DNA from: Mycobacterium aquaticum | GTDB lineage: Bacteria; Actinomycetota; Actinomycetes; Mycobacteriales; Mycobacteriaceae | Length of the DNA stretch: 64,000 nt | Direction: 5' to 3' | NCBI RefSeq assembly: GCF_002086485.1 | Contig: NZ_MVHF01000005.1 | Location: forward strand, 124,001 to 188,000 | Shown: positions 29,024 to 38,428 of the stretch, piece by piece | How positions within the stretch are numbered: the first letter of the stretch is position 1 | Layout of the letters: each line of letters opens with the position of its first letter | Translations under genes and position numbers: made by a program | The notes under the pieces: model-generated | What the model saw: only the letters and a program-made list of their open reading frames with translations | Database searches by the model: none | What the model was told of the DNA's origin: nothing

Positions 29024-31516
29024 ATGTCTGAGCAGCAACCAGAGTCGGCCTACGGGCACGCGCGCGACGAGCCGTATTCGGTGCGGCCGGCCACTGATCT
29101 GGCGGCGGCCACCGCGCAATTGCTGTCAGGTGCACATCAACTCGACGCGTCGGCACTGCGCGACGCCCTGCTCGATCTGTACGAATTCTGGCTCGTCACA
29201 AAGGCAACCGAGATCGGTGTCACGGCCGACAGCGGGTTCGCCATCGTGGCCTCCGGTGGGCTCGGGCGCGGCGAGATGCTGCCGTACTCGGACCTGGATC
29301 TGATGCTGTTGCACAACAACATGCCGACCGAAGTGGTCAGCGAGGTCGCCGAGAAGTTGTGGTATCCGTTGTGGGACGCGAACATTCGTCTCGATCACAG
29401 CGTGCGCACGGTGCCCGAGGCATTGCGGGTGGCCAATGACGACATCTCGGTGGGCCTGGCGATGCTCGAGGTCCGCCACATCGCCGGCGACGCGGACCTG
29501 TCCTCGCTGCTGGTCGGCGGCGCCCGCAGGCAGTGGCGCATCGGCGTCGCATCGCGGTTCGACGAACTCGTCACGCATGCGCAGGCCCGTTGGGAGCGCA
29601 GCGGCCAGATCGCGCACCGCGCCGAGCCTGATCTCAAGTCCGGCCGCGGTGGGCTGCGCGACGTCCAGCTGCTCAACGCCCTGGCCATCGCGCAGCTGGC
29701 CGATGTGTACCCCAGCAAGGCACTGGCGTCGCCGATCGGAACGCTGGGCGACGCCCACCTGGCGTTGCTCAATGTGCGCACGGAACTGCACCGGGTGTCC
29801 GGTCGCGGCCGGGAGCTGCTGCTGGCCCAGCACGCCGACGAGATCGCTGCGGCGCTGCGCATCGGGGACCGATTCGACCTGGCCCGGGTGCTCTCCGACG
29901 CCGCCCGTACGGTCAGCTACTACGTGGACGCGGGGATTCGCACTGCCGCCAACGCATTACCGCGGCGGGGCTTTGCCGCCTTACGCAGGCCGGTGCGCCG
30001 ACCGCTCGACGAGGGCGTCATCGAATACGCCGGTGAGGTGATCCTGGCCCGCGACGCCCGGCCGGAACGTGACCCCGGCCTGATCTTGCGCGTCGCCGCC
30101 GCCTCGGCCACCACGGGGCTGCCGATGGCCGTATCGACGCTGGGGCGACTGGGGGAGCGGGCACCCGAACTGCGCACGCCGTGGCCCCGGCAGGCGCTCA
30201 AGGATCTGCTGGTTCTGCTGGCATCGGGCCCCGCCGCGGTCGCGACCATCGAGGCACTGGACCGGACCGGCTTGTGGGGCAGGCTCTTTCCCGAGTGGGG
30301 CGCCGTGCGCGACCTGCCGCCCCGAGATGTCGTGCACATCTGGACCGTCGACCGGCATCTTGTCGAAACCGTCTCGCGGGCAAGCGCTTTCACCACCAGA
30401 GTGTCGCGACCCGACCTGCTGCTGCTCGGGGCGCTGTGCCACGACATCGGCAAGGGACGCGGCGGCGACCACAGCGTGATCGGCGCCGAACTAGCCACGC
30501 AGATCGGCACCCGGCTGGGCCTGTGGCCATCCGACATCGACGTGCTCGCGAAGCTGGTGCGCCACCACCTGCTGCTGCCGCACACCGCCACCCGGCGAGA
30601 TCTCCAGGATCCCAAGACAATTGATGCCGTCGCCGAGACGCTCGGCGGTGACCTGGTGCTGTTGGAGCTGCTCGCCGCCTTGGCCGAGGCCGATTCGCTG
30701 GCCACCGGACCCGGGGTCTGGGGCGACTGGAAGGCGTCGCTCATCGGCGATCTCGTGCGTCGCTGCCGGCTGGTGATGGTCGGTGAGCCACTGCCGCAAC
30801 CGGATCCGATCGAGCCGCGGTTCGTTGCGCTGGCCGCCGATGGCGGCGTGCATGTCGAACTGGCCGCGGGCGACGGGCAGCACATCTACAACGTCACGAT
30901 GATCGCTCCGGACCGGCGCGGTCTGCTATCCAAGGCTGCAGGCGTGCTGGCACTGAATTCCCTTCGGGTGCACTCCGCTTCGGTGAACAGCGATCAGGGC
31001 TCGGCGATCAACACGTTCGTGGTGTCGCCGCTGTTCGGCTCGCCGCCGGAGGCCGGGCTGCTGCGGCAGCAGTTCATCCTCGCCCTCGACGGGGAGCTCG
31101 ACGTGCTCGGCACGCTGCTGGCGCGCGAGCGCGAGGCCGCTCAGTACCCGACCACCCGGGCAGGGGAGATCCTGGCGGCGGTGCCGGCCAATCATGTCCC
31201 CGCGCCACCGCGCATCCTGTGGTCGGACGGTGGGGCGCCGGGGGAGTTGGTCGTGCAGATCCGCAGCGCCGACCGGCCCGGGCTGCTGTCCCGATTGACC
31301 GCGGTGTTCGAGCGCGACGGCGTCGACATCGCATGGGCGAAGGTGACGACGCTGGGATCCTCGGTGCTCGACGCGTTCGGTATCACCGTTCCGGACCCGG
31401 ACTCCACCGGCTCCAGCCTGATTGCACTGCGCGACGAGCTGGAACGCGATCTGTACGCGATCCTGCCGGCGCCGCCCCCGGCCCAGCCGGCCAAACCTGC
31501 CGAGCAGGCCAGCTGA
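29024..31516 (+). CDS. glnD: PII nucleotidyltransferase GlnD
   Basis: Bifunctional enzyme that adds and removes the nucleotide on PII according to glutamine supply; in actinobacteria it adenylylates. 830 residues: nucleotidyltransferase domain with [16 protein letters not shown] (residues about 76-91), central domain, HD hydrolase domain with [14 protein letters not shown] (about 472), and two C-terminal ACT domains ([14 protein letters not shown] and [14 protein letters not shown]). GGGGAGGGAG precedes the ATG. Third gene of the nitrogen operon; a hairpin follows. Confidence 0.96.
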   Translation: MSEQQPESAYGHARDEPYSVRPATDLAAATAQLLSGAHQLDASALRDALLDLYEFWLVTKATEIGVTADSGFAIVASGGLGRGEMLPYSDLDLMLLHNNMPTEVVSEVAEKLWYPLWDANIRLDHSVRTVPEALRVANDDISVGLAMLEVRHIAGDADLSSLLVGGARRQWRIGVASRFDELVTHAQARWERSGQIAHRAEPDLKSGRGGLRDVQLLNALAIAQLADVYPSKALASPIGTLGDAHLALLNVRTELHRVSGRGRELLLAQHADEIAAALRIGDRFDLARVLSDAARTVSYYVDAGIRTAANALPRRGFAALRRPVRRPLDEGVIEYAGEVILARDARPERDPGLILRVAAASATTGLPMAVSTLGRLGERAPELRTPWPRQALKDLLVLLASGPAAVATIEALDRTGLWGRLFPEWGAVRDLPPRDVVHIWTVDRHLVETVSRASAFTTRVSRPDLLLLGALCHDIGKGRGGDHSVIGAELATQIGTRLGLWPSDIDVLAKLVRHHLLLPHTATRRDLQDPKTIDAVAETLGGDLVLLELLAALAEADSLATGPGVWGDWKASLIGDLVRRCRLVMVGEPLPQPDPIEPRFVALAADGGVHVELAAGDGQHIYNVTMIAPDRRGLLSKAAGVLALNSLRVHSASVNSDQGSAINTFVVSPLFGSPPEAGLLRQQFILALDGELDVLGTLLAREREAAQYPTTRAGEILAAVPANHVPAPPRILWSDGGAPGELVVQIRSADRPGLLSRLTAVFERDGVDIAWAKVTTLGSSVLDAFGITVPDPDSTGSSLIALRDELERDLYAILPAPPPAQPAKPAEQAS

Positions 31517-31523
31517 CCGGTTA

Positions 31524-31559
31524 CCTGCGGCTCACGCTCGCCGAGCCCTGAGCCGCAGG
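31524..31559. terminator. Hairpin terminator after glnD
   Basis: Arms CCTGCGGCTCA (31524-31534) and TGAGCCGCAGG (31549-31559) pair perfectly over 11 bases around a 14-base loop. It lies between glnD and the convergent small secreted-protein gene and could end transcription both ways. No U tract. Confidence 0.65.
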
Positions 31560-31574
31560 CTGCCCTGGTACCCG

Positions 31575-31805
31575 TCAGTCGTGGAAGAGCCGGTCGAGGA
31601 ACCGGTCAAGCGGACTGTTCGGCAAATGACGGTCGACAAAGCGGTCGAGGTCATGGCGAACGAGGACGGGATGTGGCCGAGGATGGGTCGGTTGGGCTTG
31701 TGCGATTCCCGCGCCGAGCCCCAGTCCGGCACCGGCCAGCATCAGGGCCAACACCGTCAACCCGGCAGACTTGCGCAGGCGCGTGAACCCAGTGGTTGTG
31801 TTCAT
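31575..31805 (-). CDS. Small secreted protein, mature form about 40 residues
   Basis: A 76-residue reading frame with a clear Sec signal peptide: a basic N-terminus (FTRLRKSAG), a Leu/Ala/Gly core and cleavage after AQA near residue 37. The predicted mature peptide starts QPTHPRPHP and holds a repeated amphipathic unit (LDRFVDRHLP then LDRFLDRLF). It has no cysteine and four or five histidines. The start is supported by AGGAGGT eight bases upstream of the ATG, better than most genes here, so I treat it as real though no family is recognised. Convergent with glnD across a hairpin. Possible roles (signalling, metal binding, membrane-active peptide) are speculation. Confidence 0.7.
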   Translation of the reverse strand: MNTTTGFTRLRKSAGLTVLALMLAGAGLGLGAGIAQAQPTHPRPHPVLVRHDLDRFVDRHLPNSPLDRFLDRLFHD

Positions 31806-31911
31806 GGCCGCTTACCTCCTGAATGTGTGAAGTGATGATCAGAGGGTCGACCCGTTCTGTTCACGAGCCAGGGCAGGCAACCGTTCACCGGGGCAGGCCG
31901 ATCGTGGGCAC

Positions 31912-32046
31912 ATGACCGAATTCGGGGGATACGGCGCCAATTACGGGTACAGCTCCTTCGTGCTGTCATGCCTCATCTGCTGGGCGCTGGACGTCATCGG
32001 AGCCGGCTCGCGGCGCGCAACTACGTCACCAATCGCGGACCGTTAG
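31912..32046 (+). CDS. Possible 44-residue small protein before ffh
   Basis: ATG at 31912 opens a 44-codon frame ending ten bases before the ffh start. The product begins MTEFGGYGANYGYSS, then has a short hydrophobic stretch with two cysteines (FVLSCLICWALDVIGAG) and a basic end. No convincing ribosome site is present and the ffh -10 box lies over its stop codon. It may be a small membrane protein or chance. Confidence 0.3.
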   Translation: MTEFGGYGANYGYSSFVLSCLICWALDVIGAGSRRATTSPIADR

Positions 32047-32055
32047 GCTTACGAC

Positions 32056-33624
32056 GTGTTTGAGAGCTTGTCTGACCGGTTGACCGGTGCCCTGCAGGGG
32101 CTGCGCGGCAAGGGGCGGTTGACCGAGGCCGATATCGATGCCACCAGCCGGGAAATCCGGTTGGCCCTGCTGGAGGCCGACGTCTCGCTTCCGGTGGTGC
32201 GTGCCTTCGTCGCGCGCATCAAGGACCGGGCCAAGGGTGCCGAGGTGTCGGCTGCCCTGAACCCGGCGCAGCAGGTCGTCAAGATCGTCAACGAGGAACT
32301 GATCGGCATCCTCGGCGGGGAGACCCGGCAGCTGGCGTTCGCGAAGACGCCGCCCACGGTGATCATGCTGGCCGGTCTACAGGGTGCCGGTAAGACCACC
32401 CTGGCCGGCAAGCTGGCGAAATGGCTCAAGGGCCAAGGGCATACGCCGCTGCTGGTGGCCTGTGACCTGCAACGGCCCGGCGCCGTGCACCAGCTCAAGA
32501 TCGTCGGCGAGCGCGCCGGGGTTGCGGTGTTCGCGCCGCATCCGGGCACGTCGGTGGAAGGGCTGGAGAACGCAGGCCACGGTGATCCGGTGGCGGTCGC
32601 CGGTGCTGGTCTGGCCGAGGCCAAGGCCAAACACTTCGACGTCGTCATCGTCGACACCGCAGGCCGCCTCGGTATCGACGAGGAACTGATGGGTCAGGCC
32701 GCCGCGATTCGCCAGGCCGTCAACCCCGACGAAGTGCTGTTCGTGCTCGACGCCATGATCGGCCAGGACGCTGTCGCCACCGCCGACGCGTTCCGTGAGG
32801 GCGTCGGTTTCACCGGTGTCGTGCTGACCAAGCTCGACGGCGACGCCCGTGGTGGTGCCGCGCTGTCGGTGCGTGAGGTCACCGGCGTGCCGATCCTCTT
32901 CGCGTCGGCCGGCGAGAAGCTCGAAGACTTCGACGTCTTCCACCCCGACCGGATGGCGTCGCGCATCCTCGGCATGGGTGATGTGCTCACCCTGATCGAA
33001 CAGGCCGAACAGGTCTTCGACCAGCAGAAGGCCGAGGAGGCCGCGGCGAAGATCGGCTCGGGTGAGCTGACGCTGGAGGACTTCCTCGAGCAGATGCTGG
33101 CCATCCGCAAGATGGGCCCGATCGGCAACCTGCTCGGCATGCTGCCGGGCGCCGGGCAGATGAAAGACGCGCTGGCCGCCGTCGACGACAAGCAGCTGGA
33201 CCGGGTCCAGGCGATCATCCGCGGCATGACGCCGGCAGAGCGCAGCGATCCCAAGATCATCAACGCCTCGCGGCGGCTGCGCATCGCCAACGGTTCGGGC
33301 GTCACCGTCTCGGAGGTCAACCAGCTGGTCGACCGGTTCTTCGAGGCCCGCAAGATGATGTCATCGATGGCCGGGCAGATGGGCATGCCGTTCGCCCGCA
33401 AGAGCGCCACCCGCAAGGCTGCCAAGGGCAAGAACAAGCAAGCCGGTAAGGGCCGCAAATCGGGCAAGGGCCCGACGCCGCCGAAGGTGCGCAACCCGCT
33501 GGCCGGGCCGGGTATGCCCGCCGGGTTCCCCGACCTGTCCAACATGCCCAAGGGCTTGGACGAATTGCCGCCGGGTCTGGCCGATTTCGATCTGTCGAAG
33601 CTGAAGTTCCCGGGCCAGAAGTAG
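32056..33624 (+). CDS. ffh: Signal recognition particle protein Ffh
   Basis: The SRP54 GTPase that binds 4.5S RNA and signal sequences. 522 residues: N domain (1-90), G domain with LQGAGKTTLAGKLA (about 109), DTAGRLG, TKLDGDARGG, and the Met-rich M domain (about 325-435, with RKMGPIGNLLGMLPG and QMGMPFA). A basic Lys/Gly linker follows and then a C-terminal extension rich in Pro, Gly and Leu (LDELPPGLADFDLSKL), usual in mycobacteria. GTG start six bases after TAGGCT, hence probably leaderless. The receptor gene ftsY is 5 kb upstream. Confidence 0.97.
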   Translation: MFESLSDRLTGALQGLRGKGRLTEADIDATSREIRLALLEADVSLPVVRAFVARIKDRAKGAEVSAALNPAQQVVKIVNEELIGILGGETRQLAFAKTPPTVIMLAGLQGAGKTTLAGKLAKWLKGQGHTPLLVACDLQRPGAVHQLKIVGERAGVAVFAPHPGTSVEGLENAGHGDPVAVAGAGLAEAKAKHFDVVIVDTAGRLGIDEELMGQAAAIRQAVNPDEVLFVLDAMIGQDAVATADAFREGVGFTGVVLTKLDGDARGGAALSVREVTGVPILFASAGEKLEDFDVFHPDRMASRILGMGDVLTLIEQAEQVFDQQKAEEAAAKIGSGELTLEDFLEQMLAIRKMGPIGNLLGMLPGAGQMKDALAAVDDKQLDRVQAIIRGMTPAERSDPKIINASRRLRIANGSGVTVSEVNQLVDRFFEARKMMSSMAGQMGMPFARKSATRKAAKGKNKQAGKGRKSGKGPTPPKVRNPLAGPGMPAGFPDLSNMPKGLDELPPGLADFDLSKLKFPGQK

Positions 33625-33629
33625 CCGCC

Positions 33630-34694
33630 ATGACGGTCTTGCACGTCCGCGGTCGGGGACTGCCCGACGGTGACGTCGTGCAATGGTGGATCGAACGCGG
33701 TGTGCTGTATGCCGATCCGATCGCCGGGGCCGAGACGGTGTTCGACGGTGGCTGGATCCTGCCCGGCCTCGTCGACGCACACTGCCACGTCGGCCTCGGA
33801 CCGCATGGTCCGGTCGAATTCGACGAGGCGGTCACCCAGGCGCAGACCGAACGCGGGGTAGGGGCGCTGCTGCTGCGCGACGCCGGGTCGCCGGTGGACA
33901 CCCGCAGCATGGACGACCGCGAGGATCTGCCGAAGATCATCCGGGCCGGCCGACACCTGGCCCGGCCCAAGCGGTATTCGCCGGGTCTGCCGATCGACAT
34001 CGAGGACGAATCGCAATTGCCGGAGGCGGTGGCCGAGCAGGCGCGCTGGGGCGACGGCTGGGTCAAACTCGTCGGCGACTGGATCGACCGCAGCGTCGGC
34101 GACCTGGCCCCGCTGTGGTCCGACGAGATCCTCAAGGCTGCCATCGACGCCGCTCACGCGAACGGGGCACGGGTCACGGCGCACGTGTTCGGGGAGGACG
34201 CGTTGCCCGGGTTGATCAACGCAGGCATCGACTGCATCGAGCACGGCACCGGGATCACCGACGACATCATCGAGCTGATGCTGGCCAACGGCACAGCGTT
34301 GGTGCCGACCCTGATCAACATCGAGAACTTTCCCGGGATCGCCGACGCCGCGGCCAAGTATCCGGTCTATGCGGCCCACATGCGCGAGCTCTACGCGTCG
34401 TGCCGGGCCCGCGTCAGCGCCGCTCACGAGGCGGGCGTTCCCATCTTCGCGGGCACCGACGCGGGCGGCATGATCGCGCACGGTCGCATCGGCGACGAGA
34501 TCGAGGCCCTCAAAACCGTGGGGCTGAGCCCGACGGATGCACTCGGCGCGGGCTGCTGGGATGCGCGTGCGTGGCTGGGGCGGCCGGGGCTGGCCGACGG
34601 GGCTCCGGCAGACCTCGTCTGTTACGCAGAGGACCCGCGCAGCGGTGGCGTCGACCACCCCGATCTGGTGATCCTGCGCGGCCGCGTCTACTAG
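33630..34694 (+). CDS. Amidohydrolase family protein
   Basis: A 354-residue metal-dependent hydrolase of the amidohydrolase superfamily (imidazolonepropionase-like branch), corresponding to Rv2915c. Metal ligands: HCH in LVDAHCHVGLG, a Lys in GWVKLVGDW, His in VTAHVFGED and CIEHGTG, Asp in FAGTDAGG. The small N-terminal and C-terminal beta sandwich (PADLVCYAEDPR) completes the fold. It begins five bases after ffh and is probably co-transcribed, though the link to protein export is unclear. Three bases separate its end from the convergent carboxypeptidase gene. Substrate unknown. Confidence 0.87.
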   Translation: MTVLHVRGRGLPDGDVVQWWIERGVLYADPIAGAETVFDGGWILPGLVDAHCHVGLGPHGPVEFDEAVTQAQTERGVGALLLRDAGSPVDTRSMDDREDLPKIIRAGRHLARPKRYSPGLPIDIEDESQLPEAVAEQARWGDGWVKLVGDWIDRSVGDLAPLWSDEILKAAIDAAHANGARVTAHVFGEDALPGLINAGIDCIEHGTGITDDIIELMLANGTALVPTLINIENFPGIADAAAKYPVYAAHMRELYASCRARVSAAHEAGVPIFAGTDAGGMIAHGRIGDEIEALKTVGLSPTDALGAGCWDARAWLGRPGLADGAPADLVCYAEDPRSGGVDHPDLVILRGRVY

Positions 34695-34697
34695 CGG

Positions 34698-35519
34698 TCA
34701 GCCGTACTGGCTGAAACCCCAGTCCAGCAGCTGGGTCGCCTGGCCGTACAGGTCGCCGGTGCCGTACATCTGGACGACGATCAGCCGGTGGCTGCCTCGT
34801 TGTGCGGCACCGACGTAGGTCTTGCGGGCCAGGTCGGTATAGCCCGTCTTGCCGGCGAGGTCGCCGGGGTAGCGGGTCAGCAACTCGTTCTGACTGGTCA
34901 GGGTTCGCCCGGGAAACTGGGCTGTGGTCTGCCGGAAGATCTGGGCGATCAACGGATAGGTCAGGGCGGCCCGGTAGATCACCGCCAGATCGTGTGGTGT
35001 GGTCAACGATTCCCAGCCGGGCCCGTCCAGGCCGGACGGTGAGCCCGCGCGGGTGTTGCGGGCGCCGAGGCCGGCTGCCTTGGCGTTCATCTTGGCGACC
35101 GCTGCGCGCTGCCCGCCGAGCATGTCGGCCAGCATGTTGGCGGCATCGTTGCCCGAGACCATCAGCAGGCCTTCCAGCAGTTGCTGGGTGGTGTAGGCCT
35201 GACCGGGTTTGAGCCCGACGCACGAGCACTCAACCTTGGTGTGAGAGTCGTTGGCGCGCGCGAAGTTGTCCGGCCGCAGGTTGTCCAGCACGACCATGGC
35301 CAGCAGCGGCTTGATGGTGCTGGCCGGGGCGTAGGAGCCGTTGGGGTCTTTGGCCGCCAGTACCCGGCCCGTATCGAGGTCGGCGACCAGCCACGCCTTG
35401 GCGGGACCGTTCGCGAACGCTTGCGCGCCTGCCGGTTCCACTGCCGGGTCGGCAGCTGCGATCGGCACCGTCAGCGCCGTGCCGAGGGCGAGCGCGGCCG
35501 CCGCGAACAGTGTGCGCAC
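34698..35519 (-). CDS. D-alanyl-D-alanine carboxypeptidase (paralogue 2)
   Basis: Low-molecular-mass penicillin-binding protein that trims the terminal D-Ala of peptidoglycan stem peptides. 273 residues with a Sec signal peptide (residues 1-23, cleavage near AAADP). The three active-site motifs are S67-T-I-K70, SGN (122-124) and KTG (AGKTGYTD). The C-terminal anchor helix found in E. coli PBP5 is absent, so it is probably secreted. It lies 75 bases downstream of a paralogue on the same strand. The pair match the tandem DD-carboxypeptidases of M. smegmatis. Confidence 0.93.
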   Translation of the reverse strand: MRTLFAAAALALGTALTVPIAAADPAVEPAGAQAFANGPAKAWLVADLDTGRVLAAKDPNGSYAPASTIKPLLAMVVLDNLRPDNFARANDSHTKVECSCVGLKPGQAYTTQQLLEGLLMVSGNDAANMLADMLGGQRAAVAKMNAKAAGLGARNTRAGSPSGLDGPGWESLTTPHDLAVIYRAALTYPLIAQIFRQTTAQFPGRTLTSQNELLTRYPGDLAGKTGYTDLARKTYVGAAQRGSHRLIVVQMYGTGDLYGQATQLLDWGFSQYG

Positions 35520-35594
35520 GTGCGCCGACGCTACGGTCTGCAGGACTCGTTCAGCGCGCGTTCAGATCTCTGTCGGGTATCGACGCGAATGTGC

Positions 35595-36476
35595 TCACAG
35601 CGTGCCGATACTCGCGGAGTGGTCCTGCAGGAAGCCCCAATCGAGCAGGGCGGCGGCCTGATCCCAGTACGTCGGGCCGCCTTCTTTGACCAGCCCGTGC
35701 ATCATCGATATCACCAGACGACGGCCGTCGCGCTGGGCCGCCGCGACGAACGTCTTGCGCGCGATGTCGGTGAAACCCGTCTTGCCGCCGATCGCACCGG
35801 GATAGCGCTGCAGCAACTCGTCCTGGTTCTGCAGCACCCGATCCCCGGACTTGGTCGGGAACACGGTCGACGGCATCGCCGTGATCTGGGCGAAGACCGG
35901 GTTGGCCATCGCGGCGCGGAAGATCACCGCCATGTCGTGCGGCGTGGACCAGAACGGCATGCCCGGCGCATCCAGACCCGACGGTGTCACCACATTGGTG
36001 TCGTGAGCCCCGAGCTGCGCGGCCTTGGCGTTCATCTTGGCCACCGCGGCGCCCGGGCCACCGAGCATGTGCGCCAAGGTGTTTGCCGCATCGTTGCCAG
36101 AGTCCAGCAGCGCCGCCTCCAGCAGCTGGCGCGCGGTGTAGGTCTGGCCGGGGGTGACGCCGACGCACGTGCACTCGGCCTTCGAATCGGCCTCGTCGGC
36201 GACGATGGTGCTGTCCAACGGCAGCTCGTCGAGCACCACCTGGGCGAGCAGCGTCTTGATGGTGCTCGCCGGCGCGTAGCGGGTGTTCTCGTTACGCGCC
36301 GCCAGCACTTGGCCGGTGTCCAGGTCGGCAACCACCCAGCCTTCGGCAGGTCCCTCGGGGATCGGCGCCGAGCCGATCTGCTGCACGGCCATGTCGGCTC
36401 TTGCGGCGGGCGTACCGACCGCACCTGTGCTCAGAGCCGCGAACAGGACCGCAAGCGCGGCGACGAACCTCACCAT
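35595..36476 (-). CDS. dacB2: D-alanyl-D-alanine carboxypeptidase DacB2
   Basis: 293-residue secreted DD-carboxypeptidase with signal peptide (1-28, ending AARAD), S71-T-I-K74, SGN in LDSGNDAAN and KTG in GGKTGFTD. The C-terminus (YWDQAAALLDWGF) closely resembles Rv2911 DacB2. Divergent from the SnoaL-like gene at 36509, 32 bases away, so the promoters overlap. Followed by a paralogue. Confidence 0.94.
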   Translation of the reverse strand: MVRFVAALAVLFAALSTGAVGTPAARADMAVQQIGSAPIPEGPAEGWVVADLDTGQVLAARNENTRYAPASTIKTLLAQVVLDELPLDSTIVADEADSKAECTCVGVTPGQTYTARQLLEAALLDSGNDAANTLAHMLGGPGAAVAKMNAKAAQLGAHDTNVVTPSGLDAPGMPFWSTPHDMAVIFRAAMANPVFAQITAMPSTVFPTKSGDRVLQNQDELLQRYPGAIGGKTGFTDIARKTFVAAAQRDGRRLVISMMHGLVKEGGPTYWDQAAALLDWGFLQDHSASIGTL

Positions 36477-36508
36477 GGCCGGTCAGCCTAATCGTGTTGA
36501 ATCGAGAC

Positions 36509-36928
36509 ATGTTGAGCCTGGCTGAGATTTCGGACCGACTGGAGATTCAGCAACTGTTGATCGACTACTCGTCGGCGATCGACCGCCGGCAGTTCGACGA
36601 CCTCGACCACGTCTTCACGCCGGACGCCTACATCGACTACCGGGCCATGGGTGGCATCGACGGCCAGTTCCCGGAGGTCAAGCAGTGGTTGGCGGAGGTG
36701 CTGCCGAACTTCCCGGCGTACGCCCACATGCTCGGCAACTTCGACGTGCGCATCACCGGTGACACGGCGTCCTCGCGCACCATCTGTTTCAACCCGATGG
36801 TGCTGCCCGGTGAGGCGCAACAGGTCCTGTTCTGCGGCCTGTGGTACGAGGACGAGTTCATCCGCACCGCCGACGGCTGGCGGATGAGCCGACGGGTGGA
36901 GACCAAGTGCTTCGACAAGGTCGTCTGA
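36509..36928 (+). CDS. SnoaL-like / NTF2-fold protein
   Basis: A 139-residue NTF2-fold protein of the SnoaL_4 group (Rv2910c position). Sequence features: LEIQQLLIDYSSAIDRRQFDDLDHVFTPDAYIDY (given in two parts: helix then strand), MLGNFDVRITGD, and a C-terminal WRMSRRVETK. Such proteins are small hydroxylases, isomerases or dehydratases, or ligand binders; the catalytic chemistry is not fixed. The stop codon lies within the first unit of a tandem repeat. Divergent from dacB2. Confidence 0.82.
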   Translation: MLSLAEISDRLEIQQLLIDYSSAIDRRQFDDLDHVFTPDAYIDYRAMGGIDGQFPEVKQWLAEVLPNFPAYAHMLGNFDVRITGDTASSRTICFNPMVLPGEAQQVLFCGLWYEDEFIRTADGWRMSRRVETKCFDKVV

Positions 36929-37001
36929 GTCGCCTCGGGCGACGTGTGGTCTGAGTCGCCTCCGGCGACGTGTCGTCTGAGTGGCCTCCGGCGACCCGTC
37001 A
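36924..37001 (+). repeat. Three 26-base tandem hairpin units
   Basis: Units begin at 36924, 36950 and 36976, each starting TCTGAGT and containing GTCGCC-N3-GGCGAC (third unit GTGGCC). The first unit includes the stop codon of the SnoaL-like gene. The array ends seven bases before the rpsP -35 box. Stacked 6-bp hairpins could act as a terminator that insulates rpsP; slippage-type expansion is likely. Confidence 0.75.
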
Positions 37002-37008
37002 GCTGGAT

Positions 37009-37038
37009 TTGGGCAGGCCGGACGGCCTCTGGCACAAT
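37009..37038 (+). promoter_or_regulatory. rpsP promoter
   Basis: TTGGGC (37009-37014) and CACAAT (37033-37038) are 18 bases apart and lie about 130 bases before rpsP, giving a long untranslated leader. The -10 region TCTGGCACAAT is identical to that before rplS. Confidence 0.5.
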
Positions 37039-37166
37039 GGTCGGCTGTCCGCCGTGCGACTCGTTCGATGCGCTGCACGGTGGTCACACACGTAAGGCAA
37101 AACCGGATCCGGGCAACCCGCCCCGATTGCCGAATTGCAGCGTGGCAACTGTTTAGGAGTTTCATC

Positions 37167-37628
37167 GTGGCTGTCAAGATCAAGCTGACCCGGCTTGGCA
37201 AGATCCGCAACCCCCAGTACCGCATCGCTGTCGCCGACGCGCGCACCCGCCGTGACGGCCGCGCCATCGAGATCATCGGCCGCTACCACCCCAAGGAAGA
37301 GCCGAGCCTGATCGAGATCGATTCGGAGCGCGCTCAGTACTGGCTGGGTGTCGGCGCCCAGCCCACCGAGCCGGTGCTGGCCCTGCTGAAGGTCACCGGT
37401 GACTGGCAGAAGTTCAAGGGCCTGCCGGGCGCCGAGGGCACGCTGAAGGTCAAGGAGGCCAAGCCCTCCAAGCTGGACCTGTTCAACGCCGCCCTCGCCG
37501 AGGCCGAGAGCGGCACCACCGCCCAGGCCGTGACGCTGAAGAAGAAGAAGTCCAAGAAGGACGAAGCTGCCGAGGCTCCGGCCGATTCCGCGGCCGACGA
37601 GGCTGCTGACGCCGCCAGCGAGAGCTGA
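37167..37628 (+). CDS. rpsP: 30S ribosomal protein S16
   Basis: Ribosomal protein S16, 153 residues: the conserved core ([33 protein letters not shown]) occupies the first 90, then a mycobacterial C-terminal extension with a Lys-rich patch ([10 protein letters not shown]) and an acidic Ala/Glu/Asp tail. GTG start with AGGAG about seven bases upstream. The S16-KhpA-RimM-TrmD order is the classical ribosome maturation operon. Confidence 0.97.
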   Translation: MAVKIKLTRLGKIRNPQYRIAVADARTRRDGRAIEIIGRYHPKEEPSLIEIDSERAQYWLGVGAQPTEPVLALLKVTGDWQKFKGLPGAEGTLKVKEAKPSKLDLFNAALAEAESGTTAQAVTLKKKKSKKDEAAEAPADSAADEAADAASES

Positions 37629-37636
37629 GCGCCGCA

Positions 37637-37879
37637 GTGAGTTCTGTCGTGGTCGACGCCGTCGAGCACCTGGTGCGCGGCATCGTGGACAATCCCGACG
37701 ACGTGCGGGTCGACATGGTGACCAGCCGTCGCGGACGCACCGTCGAGGTCCACGTCCATCCGGATGACCTGGGTAAGGTCATCGGCCGCGGTGGCCGTAC
37801 CGCCACCGCGCTGCGCACCCTGGTCGCAGGCATCGGTGGGCGCGGGATCCGCGTCGACGTGGTGGACACCGACCAGTAG
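37637..37879 (+). CDS. khpA: KH-domain RNA-binding protein KhpA
   Basis: An 80-residue single KH domain with the GxxG loop in VIGRGGRTATALRTLV. KhpA proteins bind RNA, often with KhpB, and affect translation and cell division. Starts nine bases after rpsP; rimM follows 13 bases later. Matches Rv2908c. Confidence 0.92.
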   Translation: MSSVVVDAVEHLVRGIVDNPDDVRVDMVTSRRGRTVEVHVHPDDLGKVIGRGGRTATALRTLVAGIGGRGIRVDVVDTDQ

Positions 37880-37891
37880 CGTCGGCTCCAT

Positions 37892-38416
37892 ATGGATCTG
37901 GTTGTCGGACGGGTCGTCAAGGCGCACGGGATCACCGGCGAGGTTGTCGTCGAGGTGCGCACTGATGACCCGGACGCCCGCTTCAGCCGTGGTGTCGCAC
38001 TGCGGGGCCGGGCCAAGGGCGGTGCCGCCGAACGTTCGTTCACGGTCGAGTCGGTGCGCGAGCACGGCGGCCGACTGCTCGTCAGGCTGACCGGCGTCGC
38101 CGACCGCAATGCGGCAGATGAGTTGCGCGGCACGGTTTTTGTCGTCGACGCCGCCGAGCTTCCCCCGATCGACGATCCCGACGAGTTCTATGACCACGAG
38201 CTCGAAGGGCTGCGGATGGTGTGCGCCGACGGCACGCCCGTCGGCAAGGTCTCGGAGGTGCTGCACACCGCGGCAGGGGAGTTGCTCGCGGTGAAAGCCG
38301 ACGCCGACGGACGCGAGGTGCTGGTGCCGTTCGTCAGCGCTATCGTCACCTCGGTCTCTCGAGAGGACGCGACGATCGTCATCGATCCGCCCGACGGCCT
38401 GCTCGACTTGAGCTGA
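37892..38416 (+). CDS. rimM: Ribosome maturation factor RimM
   Basis: A 174-residue two-domain 16S rRNA processing factor that binds S19 and helps mature the 30S head. N-terminal RimM domain begins [19 protein letters not shown]; the C-terminal PRC-barrel contains [12 protein letters not shown] and [11 protein letters not shown]. Located between khpA and trmD. Confidence 0.95.
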   Translation: MDLVVGRVVKAHGITGEVVVEVRTDDPDARFSRGVALRGRAKGGAAERSFTVESVREHGGRLLVRLTGVADRNAADELRGTVFVVDAAELPPIDDPDEFYDHELEGLRMVCADGTPVGKVSEVLHTAAGELLAVKADADGREVLVPFVSAIVTSVSREDATIVIDPPDGLLDLS

Positions 38417-38428
38417 CGGGGCGACGCC

